A stretch of 64,000 nucleotides of DNA from Nocardia carnea (GTDB lineage Bacteria > Actinomycetota > Actinomycetes > Mycobacteriales > Mycobacteriaceae), in contig NZ_JARWOV010000246.1 of the NCBI RefSeq assembly GCF_029868855.1, positions 1 to 64,000 on the forward strand, given 5' to 3'. Made by a program: the position numbers and the translations under genes. The notes beneath the pieces are model-generated. The model was not told the DNA's origin and did no database searches. It saw only the letters and a list, made by a program, of their open reading frames with translations. Positions 34,228-43,494 of this stretch are shown one piece after another. How positions within the stretch are numbered: the stretch's first letter is position 1; each line of letters opens with the position of its first letter.

Positions 34228-35840
34228 CGGACAGCGGCGTGCAGCTCACGCAGCCCGGAGCGATCGGTGAGCACCTCGAGCACCCGGAAACCGGAGCCGG
34301 AACCCGCAAGTTCGGCGGCCAGCTCATTCGGCCCCACCTGCCGGTGCGGGATCCGGTAGGCCGCACACAGCGCGGAGAGATCCATCCCGTGCGGGGTGCC
34401 GAAAACACGCTCGAAAACACCGGCGTACTGGGGGTCGCCCTGTTCGAGAAGTTCGAAGATACCGCCGCCGTCGTCGTTGGCGACCACGATGGTGAGGTCG
34501 TCGGGGCGGGGTTCGCCACGGCCGATCAACAGACCGGACGCATCGTGCAGGAAGGTGAGGTCACCGATCAGGGCGATGGTCCGGCCGCGGTGGTGCAGCG
34601 CGGCGCCGACCGCCGAGGACACCGTTCCGTCGATACCCGCGACGCCCCGGTTCGACAGCACCCGTACGCCGGGTTTCGGCGCCGAGACGAGCGCGGCGTC
34701 GCGGACCGGATTCGATGCGCCCAGCAGCAGCTGATCGCCTTCCCGCAATGCTTCCATGATCACCGCGGCCACATGGAGCCCGGTGGGTTTGGGGTGCCGG
34801 TCCAGTTCGTCACGCACCACGGCACGGGCCCGCCGGTCCAGTTCCCGGCACCTGTCCAGCCACTGCGCGGTCGGTGCGCCGCTGGTCACCGCCCGGGTAC
34901 CGGTTCCGACCACATTGCCGGAGACATCGGGCCAACGCGGGCCGGTGGTCAACGCGTACACCGTCACTTCAGGGTCGGCCAGCACCTTCGACACCTGACG
35001 GTGCAGGGTCGGGCGGCCGGTGATGATCGCCTGCCGGGGTTTCAGCAGCGGCAGCGCCAATGGATGCAGGGCCGGGCCGTGTACGGGGGCGGTGGGTTCG
35101 GCCACCGTGGGCAGGGTGGCGAGTTCAGCGCGCAGACCGGCGCCGTGACCGGAGATCACGACGGTATCCGGGGTGAGGTCGATATCGAGCGGAACGTCGA
35201 GGGTGGCGTACTGGGTGGCCGTCCAGGGCTGGTCCACGCCACGCCCGGCGGGAGTGAATTCCGCACCGCCCGGCTCCGGGACCAGTGGTTCCCGCAGTGG
35301 GATATCGAAATGCACGGGACCCGCGTTGCCCGATCGGGTACCCCGCGCCGCGGCCAGCACCCGGCACACCGCCGACCGCCACACGCTGTTCTGCCGTGGA
35401 TATTCGGAGTCGGATTCGGTTTCGGCGAGGCCGAGGCTGATGGTCGCCCGGACCTGGCTGCCGAACAGCCCGAGTTGTTCGACCGTCTGATTCGCGCCGG
35501 TACCGAGCATCTCGTAGGGCCGGTTGGCGCTGAGCACGATCAGCGGGATCCGGGCGTAATTTGCCTCGAGGACCGCCGGTCCCAGATTGGCGACCGCGGT
35601 ACCCGAGGTCATCACCACCGGTACCGGAGCGCCGGAGGCAACGGCCAGGCCGACCGCGAGGAATCCGGCCGTCCGCTCGTCGACACGCATATGCAGCCGC
35701 AGCTGCCCTGCCGCGTCGGCCGCCTGCAACGCGAAGGCCAGCGGGGCGTTACGCGAACCGGGGCACAGCACCACTTCGCGCACCCCACCGCGGGCGAGTT
35801 CGTCGACGACCACCCGGGCTTGCGCAGTTGACGGATTCAC
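34209..35840 (-). CDS. menD: 2-succinyl-5-enolpyruvyl-6-hydroxy-3-cyclohexene-1-carboxylate synthase
   Basis: ThDP-dependent enzyme that joins isochorismate and 2-oxoglutarate in menaquinone synthesis, 543 aa, near the usual length. PYR domain: VVLCPGSRNAPLAFALQ and HMRVDERTAGFLAVGLA with the ThDP-activating Glu. PP domain: NRGVAGIDGTVSSAVGAA and the GDLTFLHDASGLL ... NDDGGGIFELL cofactor motif. GTG start. The first of the men genes of the 34-42 kb section (menD, menB, menE, menA). Confidence 0.97.
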   Translation of the reverse strand: MNPSTAQARVVVDELARGGVREVVLCPGSRNAPLAFALQAADAAGQLRLHMRVDERTAGFLAVGLAVASGAPVPVVMTSGTAVANLGPAVLEANYARIPLIVLSANRPYEMLGTGANQTVEQLGLFGSQVRATISLGLAETESDSEYPRQNSVWRSAVCRVLAAARGTRSGNAGPVHFDIPLREPLVPEPGGAEFTPAGRGVDQPWTATQYATLDVPLDIDLTPDTVVISGHGAGLRAELATLPTVAEPTAPVHGPALHPLALPLLKPRQAIITGRPTLHRQVSKVLADPEVTVYALTTGPRWPDVSGNVVGTGTRAVTSGAPTAQWLDRCRELDRRARAVVRDELDRHPKPTGLHVAAVIMEALREGDQLLLGASNPVRDAALVSAPKPGVRVLSNRGVAGIDGTVSSAVGAALHHRGRTIALIGDLTFLHDASGLLIGRGEPRPDDLTIVVANDDGGGIFELLEQGDPQYAGVFERVFGTPHGMDLSALCAAYRIPHRQVGPNELAAELAGSGSGFRVLEVLTDRSGLRELHAAVRARIDS

Positions 35841-36018
35841 GACTCCAGACTGTCAGACCCCGACCGCCGCGTCTGCGTCACCCTGCTCACATCGGCAAGG
35901 CCGGTCGCGGACAGAGCCGGACCCCCTTGAAACCCCTGGAACTCCCCCGTTGGGGACCTCGTCGTCGAGGCCCCCACGGACCGCGCTGACACGCGGCCGA
36001 ATCGCTACGCGCGAAATG

Positions 36019-36465
36019 CTATCCGGCGTGCTTCTGCACCAGGTCGCCGACGCGGGGCAGCGCCTCGATGACATTCTTCTTGGCCGAGGAACGCATCGAG
36101 TTGTACACCTTCTGCAGGGCGGGCCGGCTGGAGGCCGCGGCACGCGCATCGGTGACGGTCAGCAGGGCCTCGGCCACCTCGTCGCTCTTGGCGGCGAGCA
36201 GTTCGCCGAAGCTCCCCGCCGCGCCGGCCTTGTACTCGTTCCAGTACGGCTCCAGCTGCTCGAGCAGTTTGGGCGCCAGCGATTCCAGGGCATCGGGAAC
36301 GATGGACGGGCTGATCTTCTTGACCGCCGCGTACCCACCCTTCACGGCCAGACCCGAGGCACCACCCTTATCGGAGACCTCGGCGTCCAGGACCTGGACG
36401 GCGTCGGCGAGGAAGGCCGGGCGCGTAGCCTCGTCAAGCAGTGATTCAGACAGTGCTGCAACCAA
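36019..36465 (-). CDS. DUF6918-like conserved actinobacterial protein
   Basis: 148 aa, all-helical and soluble. Conserved parts are GLAVKGGYAAVKKISPSIVP in the middle and SSRPALQKVYNSMRSSAKKN, then VIEALPRVGDLVQKHAG at the end; these match mycobacterial proteins assigned to DUF6918. The start is likely TTG at 36465 (MVAALSESLLDEATRP) with GGAGG nine bases upstream; the ATG further up has no ribosome site. Function unknown. Confidence 0.75.
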   Translation of the reverse strand: MVAALSESLLDEATRPAFLADAVQVLDAEVSDKGGASGLAVKGGYAAVKKISPSIVPDALESLAPKLLEQLEPYWNEYKAGAAGSFGELLAAKSDEVAEALLTVTDARAAASSRPALQKVYNSMRSSAKKNVIEALPRVGDLVQKHAG

Positions 36466-36655
36466 TTTAAGGATCCTCCGGATCAGTACTCGTATGGACG
36501 GGCAACGCAACTATACGCATCGCCCACACGAATGCATTTCCGCCCGTAACTGTGCACGGACCAAGGAGGAATCCTGGACGCTCGACCGAACCAGGTGCGG
36601 CGGTAAGCGATCCGAGTGCACCGCGACCGATCCGGGGCCACCCCGTGGGATCGGG

Positions 36656-37312
36656 TCAGGGCTGCCAGGGCAGCAGTTGCACCATGAGACCTTCGCTGTC
36701 GGCCAGGACGGTCCCGTCCTCGTCCACCAGTTCGGCGCTGATGAAGGTTTTCCGGCCTTCGATCCGCTCGACCCGGCCGCGTACCGTCAGCGGGGTGTCG
36801 AGGGGGGTCACCTTCCGGTAGTTCACGTGCAGGAAGGCCGTCCGGCTGATCGGGCGCCCCGCATAGTGGACCGTCATCCCGAAGAGGTCGTCGAACAACA
36901 ACGGGAGGACGCCGCCGTGCGCGGCGGAGTTCCCACCGAGATGGAACCGGCGGAACACGCCCTGCATCACGATGCCGTCGGGGCCGGCGGAGACCGTCTT
37001 CCAGGGCAGCAGGAGCAGGCTGCCGCGGCCGGGTAGTTCGACGGCCCGTCCGGCGGGACCCTGCTGTTCCGGCGCCCGATACGGTTCGAGCAGTTCGATC
37101 AGTGCGTTCACCCGATCGCGGGCTTCGCGGTAGACCTCGTCCGGGGCGTCGACCGAAACCGCCAGGTCCTGCAACGTACGCATAGCCGCGACGAATTCAC
37201 CGAATTCCGGCCCGACCTCGGCCGGGGTGATCTTGGGAAACCCCCCGTGCCTCTCGTACCGATCCTCGTCGACAGCGCTTTCGTCGATCCTCGGTCGGGT
37301 CTGCTCGGTCAT
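36656..37312 (-). CDS. PaaI-like hot-dog thioesterase
   Basis: 218 aa. The N-terminal helical part lacks a known domain; the hot-dog domain covers about 90-215 with FHLGGNSAAHGGVLPLLFDD, the family's substrate-pocket region, then TAFLHVNYRKVTPLDTPLTV. Likely hydrolyses an acyl-CoA. It is divergent from menB (107 bases between starts), so a role in clearing or hydrolysing DHNA-CoA is an attractive but unproven inference. I chose the ATG at 37312; an upstream TTG would add 13 residues. Confidence 0.85.
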   Translation of the reverse strand: MTEQTRPRIDESAVDEDRYERHGGFPKITPAEVGPEFGEFVAAMRTLQDLAVSVDAPDEVYREARDRVNALIELLEPYRAPEQQGPAGRAVELPGRGSLLLLPWKTVSAGPDGIVMQGVFRRFHLGGNSAAHGGVLPLLFDDLFGMTVHYAGRPISRTAFLHVNYRKVTPLDTPLTVRGRVERIEGRKTFISAELVDEDGTVLADSEGLMVQLLPWQP

Positions 37313-37418
37313 ACAGGCACCGTAACCCGGGGTTTTACGGCGTCCAAACAAATCCGCCGAACTGTGGTGAAGTCAACGCACCGCCGACCGCCCCACCGCG
37401 CCTGATGTAATCACCCCT

Positions 37419-38312
37419 ATGACGTTCAATCCGACGCTGTGGCGCGACGTGGCCGGGTTCGAGGGCCTGACCGATATCACCTACCACCGGCATATCGAAC
37501 AGGGCACCGTCCGGATCGCGTTCGACCGCCCCGAGGTGCGCAACGCCTTCCGGCCGCATACGGTCGACGAACTCTACGCGGTACTCGACCACGCCCGCAC
37601 CACCTCCGATGTCGGCGCGGTCCTGCTCACCGGCAACGGCCCGAGCCCCAAGGACGGCGGCTGGGCCTTCTGCTCCGGCGGCGACCAGCGGATCCGCGGC
37701 CGCAGCGGCTACCAGTACGCCAGCGGCGACACCGCCGAAACCGTGGACAAGGCCCGTGCCGGCCGGCTGCACATCCTCGAGGTGCAGCGGTTGATCCGGT
37801 TCATGCCCAAGGTGGTGATCGCCCTGGTGAACGGCTGGGCGGCCGGCGGCGGGCACAGCCTGCACGTGGTCTGCGATCTGACCCTGGCAAGCCGCGAACA
37901 CGCGCGGTTCAAGCAGACCGACGCCGACGTCGGCAGTTTCGACGGCGGCTACGGCAGCGCCTACCTGGCCAAACTGGTGGGACAGAAGTTCGCCCGCGAG
38001 ATCTTCTTCCTCGGACGCCCTTACACGGCCGAGGAAATGCACGCCATGGGCGCGGTGAACGCCGTCGTCGATCACGCCGAACTAGAGGATGTGGCCCTCG
38101 AATGGTCCGCGGCGATCAACGGGAAATCGCCCCAGGCGCAGCGCATGCTCAAATACGCGTTCAACCTGGCCGACGACGGACTGGTCGGCCAGCAACTCTT
38201 CGCCGGTGAGGCCACCCGGATGGCCTATATGACCGACGAAGCGGTCGAAGGCCGCGACTCCTTTCTGGAAAAGCGTGCCCCCGATTGGAGTCCCTACCCC
38301 TGGTATTTCTGA
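37419..38312 (+). CDS. menB: 1,4-dihydroxy-2-naphthoyl-CoA synthase
   Basis: Crotonase-fold enzyme that closes the naphthoquinone ring from o-succinylbenzoyl-CoA, 297 aa. VRIAFDRPEVRNAFRPHTVD, the oxyanion-hole segment WAFCSGGDQRIRGRSGYQY, then WAAGGGHSLHVVCDLTLAS and the conserved C-terminus FLEKRAPDWSPYPWYF, which is diagnostic for MenB among crotonases. Confidence 0.97.
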   Translation: MTFNPTLWRDVAGFEGLTDITYHRHIEQGTVRIAFDRPEVRNAFRPHTVDELYAVLDHARTTSDVGAVLLTGNGPSPKDGGWAFCSGGDQRIRGRSGYQYASGDTAETVDKARAGRLHILEVQRLIRFMPKVVIALVNGWAAGGGHSLHVVCDLTLASREHARFKQTDADVGSFDGGYGSAYLAKLVGQKFAREIFFLGRPYTAEEMHAMGAVNAVVDHAELEDVALEWSAAINGKSPQAQRMLKYAFNLADDGLVGQQLFAGEATRMAYMTDEAVEGRDSFLEKRAPDWSPYPWYF

Positions 38313-38370
38313 ATCGCCCGTCTTCCACAATTCAGCGGTCCTTGGGTGGCAGCTCCCGGCAACGAGCCCC

Positions 38371-38925
38371 TCACGACAGGGCCGACTTCCGCTCGCGGAT
38401 CTCCAGGTACTGCTGGAAATCGCGGAGGTAGTCGCCGAACTCCGCACTGGCCAGATACGCCTCGTACTGCCCGAGACAGTCGAGGATCTCCGGATTGTCC
38501 CCGATAGCGAGAACGTGACGGACGTAACCGATGATGATCTCCTTGTCGTCGGCCCAGGCGGCGAGGCTCTGTGACGTCCAGCGATTCAGGCCGTCGAATC
38601 GATAGCACCCGAACACTTCTTCGGAGTCGGCGCTCATGATCGCCGCGAGTTCCTCGTCGTCACGGGGCTGACGGAAGACGAATTCGCGGTAGTCGTGGTC
38701 GTAGGTCACGTTCTCGGGGGCGCTCAACCGCCCGGTCGCACAGGTGTCGCTGGAAACTGTCCAGACGATCCCCGGAACCGTCAGGAATGCCCGCGTGTCC
38801 CAATCGTCCAACGGGTGGTCGATCTTGCGGAGGAGCCAGTCTCTGGCGCTCGGATGCCAGTTACGCAGCCGTGCACCCAGGGCAACGGCTCTGATCGTTT
38901 CGAGGTCGGGCAGGTAGAGCGTCAC
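38371..38925 (-). CDS. Hypothetical protein
   Basis: 184 aa, acidic and soluble, not recognised. Aromatic residues are frequent (LRNWHPSARDWLLRKIDHPL; RFDGLNRWTSQSLAAWADDK; FGDYLRDFQQYLEIRERKS). There is no signal peptide or transmembrane helix. The GTG at 38925 (VTLYLPDLETIRAV) is the likeliest start, although the ribosome site is weak. It is inserted between menB and the VOC gene and is read against them, so it is probably unrelated to quinone synthesis. Confidence 0.7.
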   Translation of the reverse strand: MTLYLPDLETIRAVALGARLRNWHPSARDWLLRKIDHPLDDWDTRAFLTVPGIVWTVSSDTCATGRLSAPENVTYDHDYREFVFRQPRDDEELAAIMSADSEEVFGCYRFDGLNRWTSQSLAAWADDKEIIIGYVRHVLAIGDNPEILDCLGQYEAYLASAEFGDYLRDFQQYLEIRERKSALS

Positions 38926-39011
38926 CCGGCCGATTGTCGCCGAAGCGCGGCGACGTGGCTCGGCGGGCGGGTCCCGCAACAGCGGCGGTGCCGCCCCTAC
39001 ACTTGTTCAGG

Positions 39012-39395
39012 GTGGATATCCTCAGTAGCCGGCTCATTCTGCGCCCACGGGACTATGCGACCACCCTGGCGTTCTATCGGGACTCCTTGGGTCTGGCCGT
39101 TTTCCGGGAGTACCCGGGAGGCACGGTGTTCTTCGCCGGTCAGTCGCTGATCGAGATCGCGGGCCACGGTGCGTCGGATTCCGATCCGCAAGGGTTCGCG
39201 GGGGCTATCTGGTTGCAGGTACGCGACCTCGGTGCCGTCGCGGTCGAGTTGACGCTGCGCGGGGTCGCCATCGACCGGGCCCCGGTGACCGAACCGTGGG
39301 GGCTGATCGAGATGTGGCTGAAAGATCCGGACGGTGTGCCGATCGTGCTGGTCGAGATCCCGGAGGAGCATCCGTTGCGGCGGGACAACCGCTGA
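39012..39395 (+). CDS. VOC family protein (Rv0546c-like)
   Basis: 127 aa. Single glyoxalase-fold protein: VDILSSRLILRPRDYATTLA, FYRDSLGLAVFREYPGGTVF, then GAIWLQVRDLGAVAVELTLR and the closing MWLKDPDGVPIVLVEIPEEH. M. tuberculosis also has a glyoxalase-like gene (Rv0546c) next to menB. GTG start chosen because it begins the first strand; the ribosome site is weak. Confidence 0.83.
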   Translation: MDILSSRLILRPRDYATTLAFYRDSLGLAVFREYPGGTVFFAGQSLIEIAGHGASDSDPQGFAGAIWLQVRDLGAVAVELTLRGVAIDRAPVTEPWGLIEMWLKDPDGVPIVLVEIPEEHPLRRDNR

Positions 39396-39684
39396 CCGGG
39401 ACCGGCTCCGGTTTTCTGCCGGGTTGCCAACCCATGGCCCACCGCGCGACGATACGATCGGATGGCCGCCCGATCACCGACGCCCGGTGCGACCGCTTTC
39501 GTACCGTCCGACGAGTGAATCGCAGTTCCATGCCTGGCCCAGCCCCATCCGATCGTCCGGCTCCGGCGCCCTGCACCGGCAGCACCGGCCCCTGCTGTCC
39601 GCGGCCCGGCCGACGTGACACCATCGCAGCCGTGAGCGAGTACAGCGAGCGCACCATGGTTTTCCGGTTTGCCGGGGACAAGGC

Positions 39685-40854
39685 GTGGCCGTGACGAAAA
39701 CCTTGCGTACCCTGCCCATACCCACCGGCGGTGGAGTCAGCGATGTGCTCCCGCACCTACGGCAGGTGCTCGACGGCAGCGGTTCGGCCGCCTGGCTCCC
39801 GGTGCCCGCCAGTGATCGGCGCGAAGCCCGCCGCCTGGGCGATGCGCTCGCGCCCGGCGAGCCGATCGACGACGATATCGCGCTGGTCGTCACCACCTCC
39901 GGGACCACGGGTGTGCCGAAGGGCGCCATGCTCACCGCGTCCGCGTTACGCGCCAGCGGCGACGCCACCCACGAACGGCTCGGCGGCCCGGGCAGCTGGC
40001 TGCTGGCGCTGCCCACCCATCACATCGCCGGACTGCAGGTCCTGCTGCGTTCGCTGCTCGCGGGCTCGGAACCGACCGTGGTGGACGTCTCCGGCGGCTT
40101 CCTGCCCGAAGCCCTCGCCGGGGCGATCGCGGGTATGCGCGGAGAACGCCGGTACACCTCGCTGGTACCGACCCAACTGGTCAAGGTACTCGAAGCTCCC
40201 GCCGCGACCGCCGCGCTGACCGAACTGGACGCGGTACTGATCGGCGGCGCAGCGACCCCGCTGCCGCTCTACGAGCGGGCCCGCGACGCCGGTATCAATA
40301 TCGTGCGCACCTATGGGATGAGCGAGACCTGCGGCGGCTGCGTCTACGACGGGGTCCCGCTGCGCGGCGCCCGTGTTCGTATCGAAGGCGGTCGCATCCT
40401 GCTCGGCGGCGATATGCTCGCCGCCGGTTACCGCAATATGCCCGATCATCCCGCCTTCGCCGAATCCGGCTGGTTCCGCACCGACGACGCGGGCGTGTTC
40501 ACCGACGGTGTCCTGCACGTACAGGGCAGGCTGGACGAGGCGATCTCCACCGGCGGCCTGCTGGTGATACCGCAGGTCGTGGAAGCGGTCCTGGCGACCC
40601 ATCCCGCGGTCTCCGAATGCGTGGTTCTCGGCCTCCCCGACGAACGCCTGGGGCAGCGGGTCGCCGTCGCCGTGGTACCGGCGCCGGGCGCCGCGCCGAC
40701 GCTGGACGAACTCCGCAGCCACGTACTGGCGGAACTGGACGCCGAGGCCGCGCCCCGCGAACTCACGCTCGTCGACGACATCCCGCTGCTGGGCCCGGGA
40801 AAACCGGACCGCGCCGAACTACGCAAACACCTGCTCGCAGGTTCGGCGTCCTGA
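39685..40854 (+). CDS. menE: o-Succinylbenzoate-CoA ligase
   Basis: Acyl-CoA synthetase of menaquinone synthesis, 389 aa, short for the ANL superfamily, as actinobacterial MenE is. P-loop LVVTTSGTTGVPKGAMLT, then LPTHHIAGLQVLLRSLLAG, IGGAATPLPLYERA, YGMSETCGGCVYDG, GWFRTDDAGVF and the C-terminal Lys in LLGPGKPDRAEL. GTG start, with a second GTG at codon 3. Upstream 290 bases hold no gene. Confidence 0.95.
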   Translation: MAVTKTLRTLPIPTGGGVSDVLPHLRQVLDGSGSAAWLPVPASDRREARRLGDALAPGEPIDDDIALVVTTSGTTGVPKGAMLTASALRASGDATHERLGGPGSWLLALPTHHIAGLQVLLRSLLAGSEPTVVDVSGGFLPEALAGAIAGMRGERRYTSLVPTQLVKVLEAPAATAALTELDAVLIGGAATPLPLYERARDAGINIVRTYGMSETCGGCVYDGVPLRGARVRIEGGRILLGGDMLAAGYRNMPDHPAFAESGWFRTDDAGVFTDGVLHVQGRLDEAISTGGLLVIPQVVEAVLATHPAVSECVVLGLPDERLGQRVAVAVVPAPGAAPTLDELRSHVLAELDAEAAPRELTLVDDIPLLGPGKPDRAELRKHLLAGSAS

Positions 40855-40980
40855 CCAGGCCAGTCCCGGACCGCTTGCCGAGCAGAAGCGCGACGGCTCA
40901 CCCGGGCACCCTTCCTCCTGCCGTCGACGACTCACGGACTGCCCGCGCGTAATCAGGCGGGCGGCGACGTGGCCCGCTCA

Positions 40981-41024
40981 CCTACCGGATCCGACCGGCG
41001 GCCCGGTAGGAACACCGAGGTGTT
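40981..41024 (-). terminator. Tandem hairpins after the 95-aa gene
   Basis: Two adjacent inverted repeats just past the stop at 41038: CCTACCGG / CCGGTAGG with a 14-base loop, and AACACC / GGTGTT with a 2-base loop. No T-tract follows, so terminator function is only suggested. Confidence 0.35.
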
Positions 41025-41037
41025 CGGTGCCACCCGT

Positions 41038-41325
41038 TCACGGTTCCTCGTCGGCGTAGGCACCGTCGTAGTCGTCGCCCATCGGCACCGGTATGGACTG
41101 TTCGGCGATATCGACGGGATCGGCGTGCCAGACGTCGCGGGTACTGCCCGGAGACGTCACCGCGTCCTCCGGAACCGGGACATCGTCCGGGACCGAACGT
41201 GGGTCGATATCGGTGTACGGGGCGTCGTCGGGATAGGCCGGTGCGTCCTGTTCGGCGCGGTCGGCCTCGGGCACCGCCTCGAAGGCGCCTGGTTCGGCCG
41301 TCCGGGAAAGCTTGCGCTCCGCCAT
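41038..41325 (-). CDS. Small acidic hypothetical protein
   Basis: 95 aa, strongly acidic and Pro/Asp-rich (DAPAYPDDAPYTDIDPRSVP; GDDYDGAYADEEP), probably largely disordered and cytoplasmic. The ATG has GGAGAGGAG upstream, a good ribosome site, which supports it as a real gene despite no recognised family. It lies between menE and menA on the opposite strand. Confidence 0.72.
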   Translation of the reverse strand: MAERKLSRTAEPGAFEAVPEADRAEQDAPAYPDDAPYTDIDPRSVPDDVPVPEDAVTSPGSTRDVWHADPVDIAEQSIPVPMGDDYDGAYADEEP

Positions 41326-41544
41326 GGTGGGCTCCTCTCCTCCGTTGTGGCCTCAGCGGGCGACTACCCGCCGAGAGGAAGATCAGTCCAACGATCTCGA
41401 GAATGCCCCTGTGCGCCCGATCGGGCAAGTAACTGTTCCGGCCGGCGCGGCCGCGTCGCGCGATGCCCACCACCCTGCCGGGGCCCATGTGGGTCTGCGG
41501 TCTGCGGATGAGCCTGACCCCGCCGGGCGGATTAGGCTTCGGGG

Positions 41545-42417
41545 ATGGCTACCGCAGCACAATGGATCGAGGGCGCCCGGCCCCGGACTCTGCCGAACGC
41601 GATCGCCCCCGTTCTCGCCGGAACCGGCGCCGCAGCCGCCATCGACGGTGCCGTCTGGTGGAAAGCGCTGCTGGCGCTGGGCGTTTCGATGGCGTTGATC
41701 ATCGGGGTGAACTACGCCAACGACTATTCCGACGGAATCCGCGGCACCGACGACGAACGCGTCGGGCCGCTGCGCCTGGTGGGCTCCGGTGTGGCCTCGC
41801 CCGCCGCGGTGCGTGGCGCGGCGGTGGCGAGTCTTGCCCTGGGCGCGGTCCTGGGTCTGGTGCTGGCGCTGTTCTCGGCCTGGTGGCTGATCCTGGTCGG
41901 TGCGGTCTGCCTGGCGGGTGCCTGGTTCTACACCGGCGGCAGCAAACCGTACGGTTACCGCGGTTTCGGTGAGATCGCCGTTTTCGTGTTCTTCGGGCTC
42001 GTGGCGGTCCTCGGCACGCAGTTCGTCCAAGCGGGGCGGGTCGATTGGACCGGGCTCGCGCTGGCGGCGGGGGTGGGCTCGTTCTCCAGCGCGGTACTGG
42101 TGGCCAACAACCTGCGCGATATCCCGACCGACACCGAAACCGGGAAAACGACCCTGGCCGTGAAGCTCGGCGACACCCGCACCCGCACACTGCATATGAC
42201 GCTCTTGGCAGCGCCGTTCGTGCTGACCCTGGTACTCGTCGCCCGCACCCCCTGGGCGCTGGTGGGCCTGCTGGCCGCCCCCTTGGCCGTCCGGGCCAAC
42301 GCCCCGGTCCGGGCGGACAAGGGCGGGCTGGAGCTGATCCCCGCACTCCGCGATTCGGGTCTGGCCATGCTGGCCTGGTCGGCCCTCAGCGCCCTGGCCC
42401 TGGGATTCGGCGCCTGA
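41545..42417 (+). CDS. menA: 1,4-dihydroxy-2-naphthoate polyprenyltransferase
   Basis: Membrane prenyltransferase that attaches the polyprenyl tail to DHNA, 290 aa, same length as in relatives. Eight or so hydrophobic segments. First Asp-rich motif NYANDYSDGIRGTDDERVGP at about 54-73, second NNLRDIPTDTETGKTTLAVK at about 189-208. It completes the menD-menB-menE-menA set of this section. ATG start. Confidence 0.97.
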   Translation: MATAAQWIEGARPRTLPNAIAPVLAGTGAAAAIDGAVWWKALLALGVSMALIIGVNYANDYSDGIRGTDDERVGPLRLVGSGVASPAAVRGAAVASLALGAVLGLVLALFSAWWLILVGAVCLAGAWFYTGGSKPYGYRGFGEIAVFVFFGLVAVLGTQFVQAGRVDWTGLALAAGVGSFSSAVLVANNLRDIPTDTETGKTTLAVKLGDTRTRTLHMTLLAAPFVLTLVLVARTPWALVGLLAAPLAVRANAPVRADKGGLELIPALRDSGLAMLAWSALSALALGFGA

Positions 42418-42420
42418 TCC

Positions 42421-42801
42421 TCAGTCGTCCGGCAGGATGATGCCGATCACCCAGTTCACGATGGTGATGATGATCGCGCCCAGCAGCGCGGCCCAGAATC
42501 CGTCGATGCGCAGACCGTAATCGGTGACCTCGGTGATCCACGCCGTGAGCCACAGCATCAACGCGTTGATCACCAGCAGGAACAAGCCGAGGGTCACGAT
42601 CACCAACGGCAGCGACAACAGTTTCACGATCGGCTTGACGAAGGCGTTCACCAGCGTGAACACCACCGCTACCGCGAGCAGTACAACGATTTTCGCGCCG
42701 TTGCCCTGATCCGGTGGCGAAGCGATCTCGATTTTGCCGACCCACAACGCGGCCAGCCAGATGGCGAAGGCGGTCCCGATCAACCGGAGCACAAGCTGCA
42801 T
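42421..42801 (-). CDS. Phage holin family (PF04020-like) membrane protein
   Basis: 126 aa with four transmembrane helices: LVLRLIGTAFAIWLAALWVG, IVVLLAVAVVFTLVNAFVKP, LVIVTLGLFLLVINALMLWL and FWAALLGAIIITIVNWVIGI. Despite the family name, such proteins are common on bacterial chromosomes and need not be phage-derived; there are no phage genes around. Function unknown. Confidence 0.85.
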   Translation of the reverse strand: MQLVLRLIGTAFAIWLAALWVGKIEIASPPDQGNGAKIVVLLAVAVVFTLVNAFVKPIVKLLSLPLVIVTLGLFLLVINALMLWLTAWITEVTDYGLRIDGFWAALLGAIIITIVNWVIGIILPDD

Positions 42802-42927
42802 TCCCCATGCTAATCACAGGTGCGCTCGTTTTGCCCGCCTTCGGCGCGCGGACAGCGACTTCTGCGCGCCTCCGGTGTGCGGGTTCCGGTCCCCGAAGTC
42901 CCTGTCGGTCAACGAGGGCCCGCCGGT

Positions 42928-43494
42928 TCAGGCTGCTCGGTCGAGGTGGGTGTGTACCTGCTCGCGCAGTCCGGTGAGTGCGCCGGTACCGCCGAGGAGT
43001 TCGGTGGTGGCCGAGTTGGGGGCGCGGAGGATGGCGAGCAGGATATGCCCGGACTCGATGGTTTTGTCCTTGCGCGCCAGAGCTTCCCGCAGTGAGAGTT
43101 CCAGGACTTTCTTCGCGTCGCGACTGAACGGGATATGCCCGAATCGCATGCGGCTGCGGGACTCCTCCGGTGGGATGGCGCGGTCGAGCGCGTCGGCGCC
43201 GAAGTTGGCTTCCAGGGTTTCGCGTACCGCGTCGAGATCGATCCCGATGGAGCGTAGCGCCTCGGCGTCTTCCGCACCGAGTGGTTCGGTGCGGGCAGTG
43301 GTGGTGAGTTCGGTCAGTGCGGCGTCGTGGGCGATCCCGTTGCGTTGCAGCAGCGTGCGCAGTGCCGGTTCGGCCTCGTCCAGCAGACCGAGCAGCAGAT
43401 GCTCGACCCGGATCTCGGGCGACCGTAGTTCACGGGCGTGTTCCTGGGCCGCGACGACCGCCGAGCGGGCACTTTTGGTGAATCTCTCGAACAT
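42928..43494 (-). CDS. Clp N-terminal domain-only protein (ClpC2-like)
   Basis: 188 aa consisting of two Clp_N repeats: about 5-75 (SARSAVVAAQEHARELRSPE; RVEHLLLGLLDEAEPALRTL) and about 118-185 (FSRDAKKVLELSLREALARK; ESGHILLAILRAPNSATTEL). There is no AAA+ ATPase module, so it cannot unfold substrates itself. In M. tuberculosis the Clp_N-only protein ClpC2 resembles the ClpC1 N-domain and binds ClpC1-targeting cyclic peptides. The ATG directly follows the stop of the upstream HTH gene (TAAATG), so the two products are made together. Confidence 0.88.
   Translation of the reverse strand: MFERFTKSARSAVVAAQEHARELRSPEIRVEHLLLGLLDEAEPALRTLLQRNGIAHDAALTELTTTARTEPLGAEDAEALRSIGIDLDAVRETLEANFGADALDRAIPPEESRSRMRFGHIPFSRDAKKVLELSLREALARKDKTIESGHILLAILRAPNSATTELLGGTGALTGLREQVHTHLDRAA

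Noticed and set aside
42421..42801. Phage origin suggested by the holin-family protein
   Set aside because: No phage genes, integrase or attachment site nearby; this family is common on chromosomes as ordinary membrane proteins.
42820..42927. A further repeat copy downstream of the Clp_N gene
   Set aside because: It has CGCCTTCGGCGCG- and GCGCCTCCGG-like pieces but neither the core order nor inverted arms.
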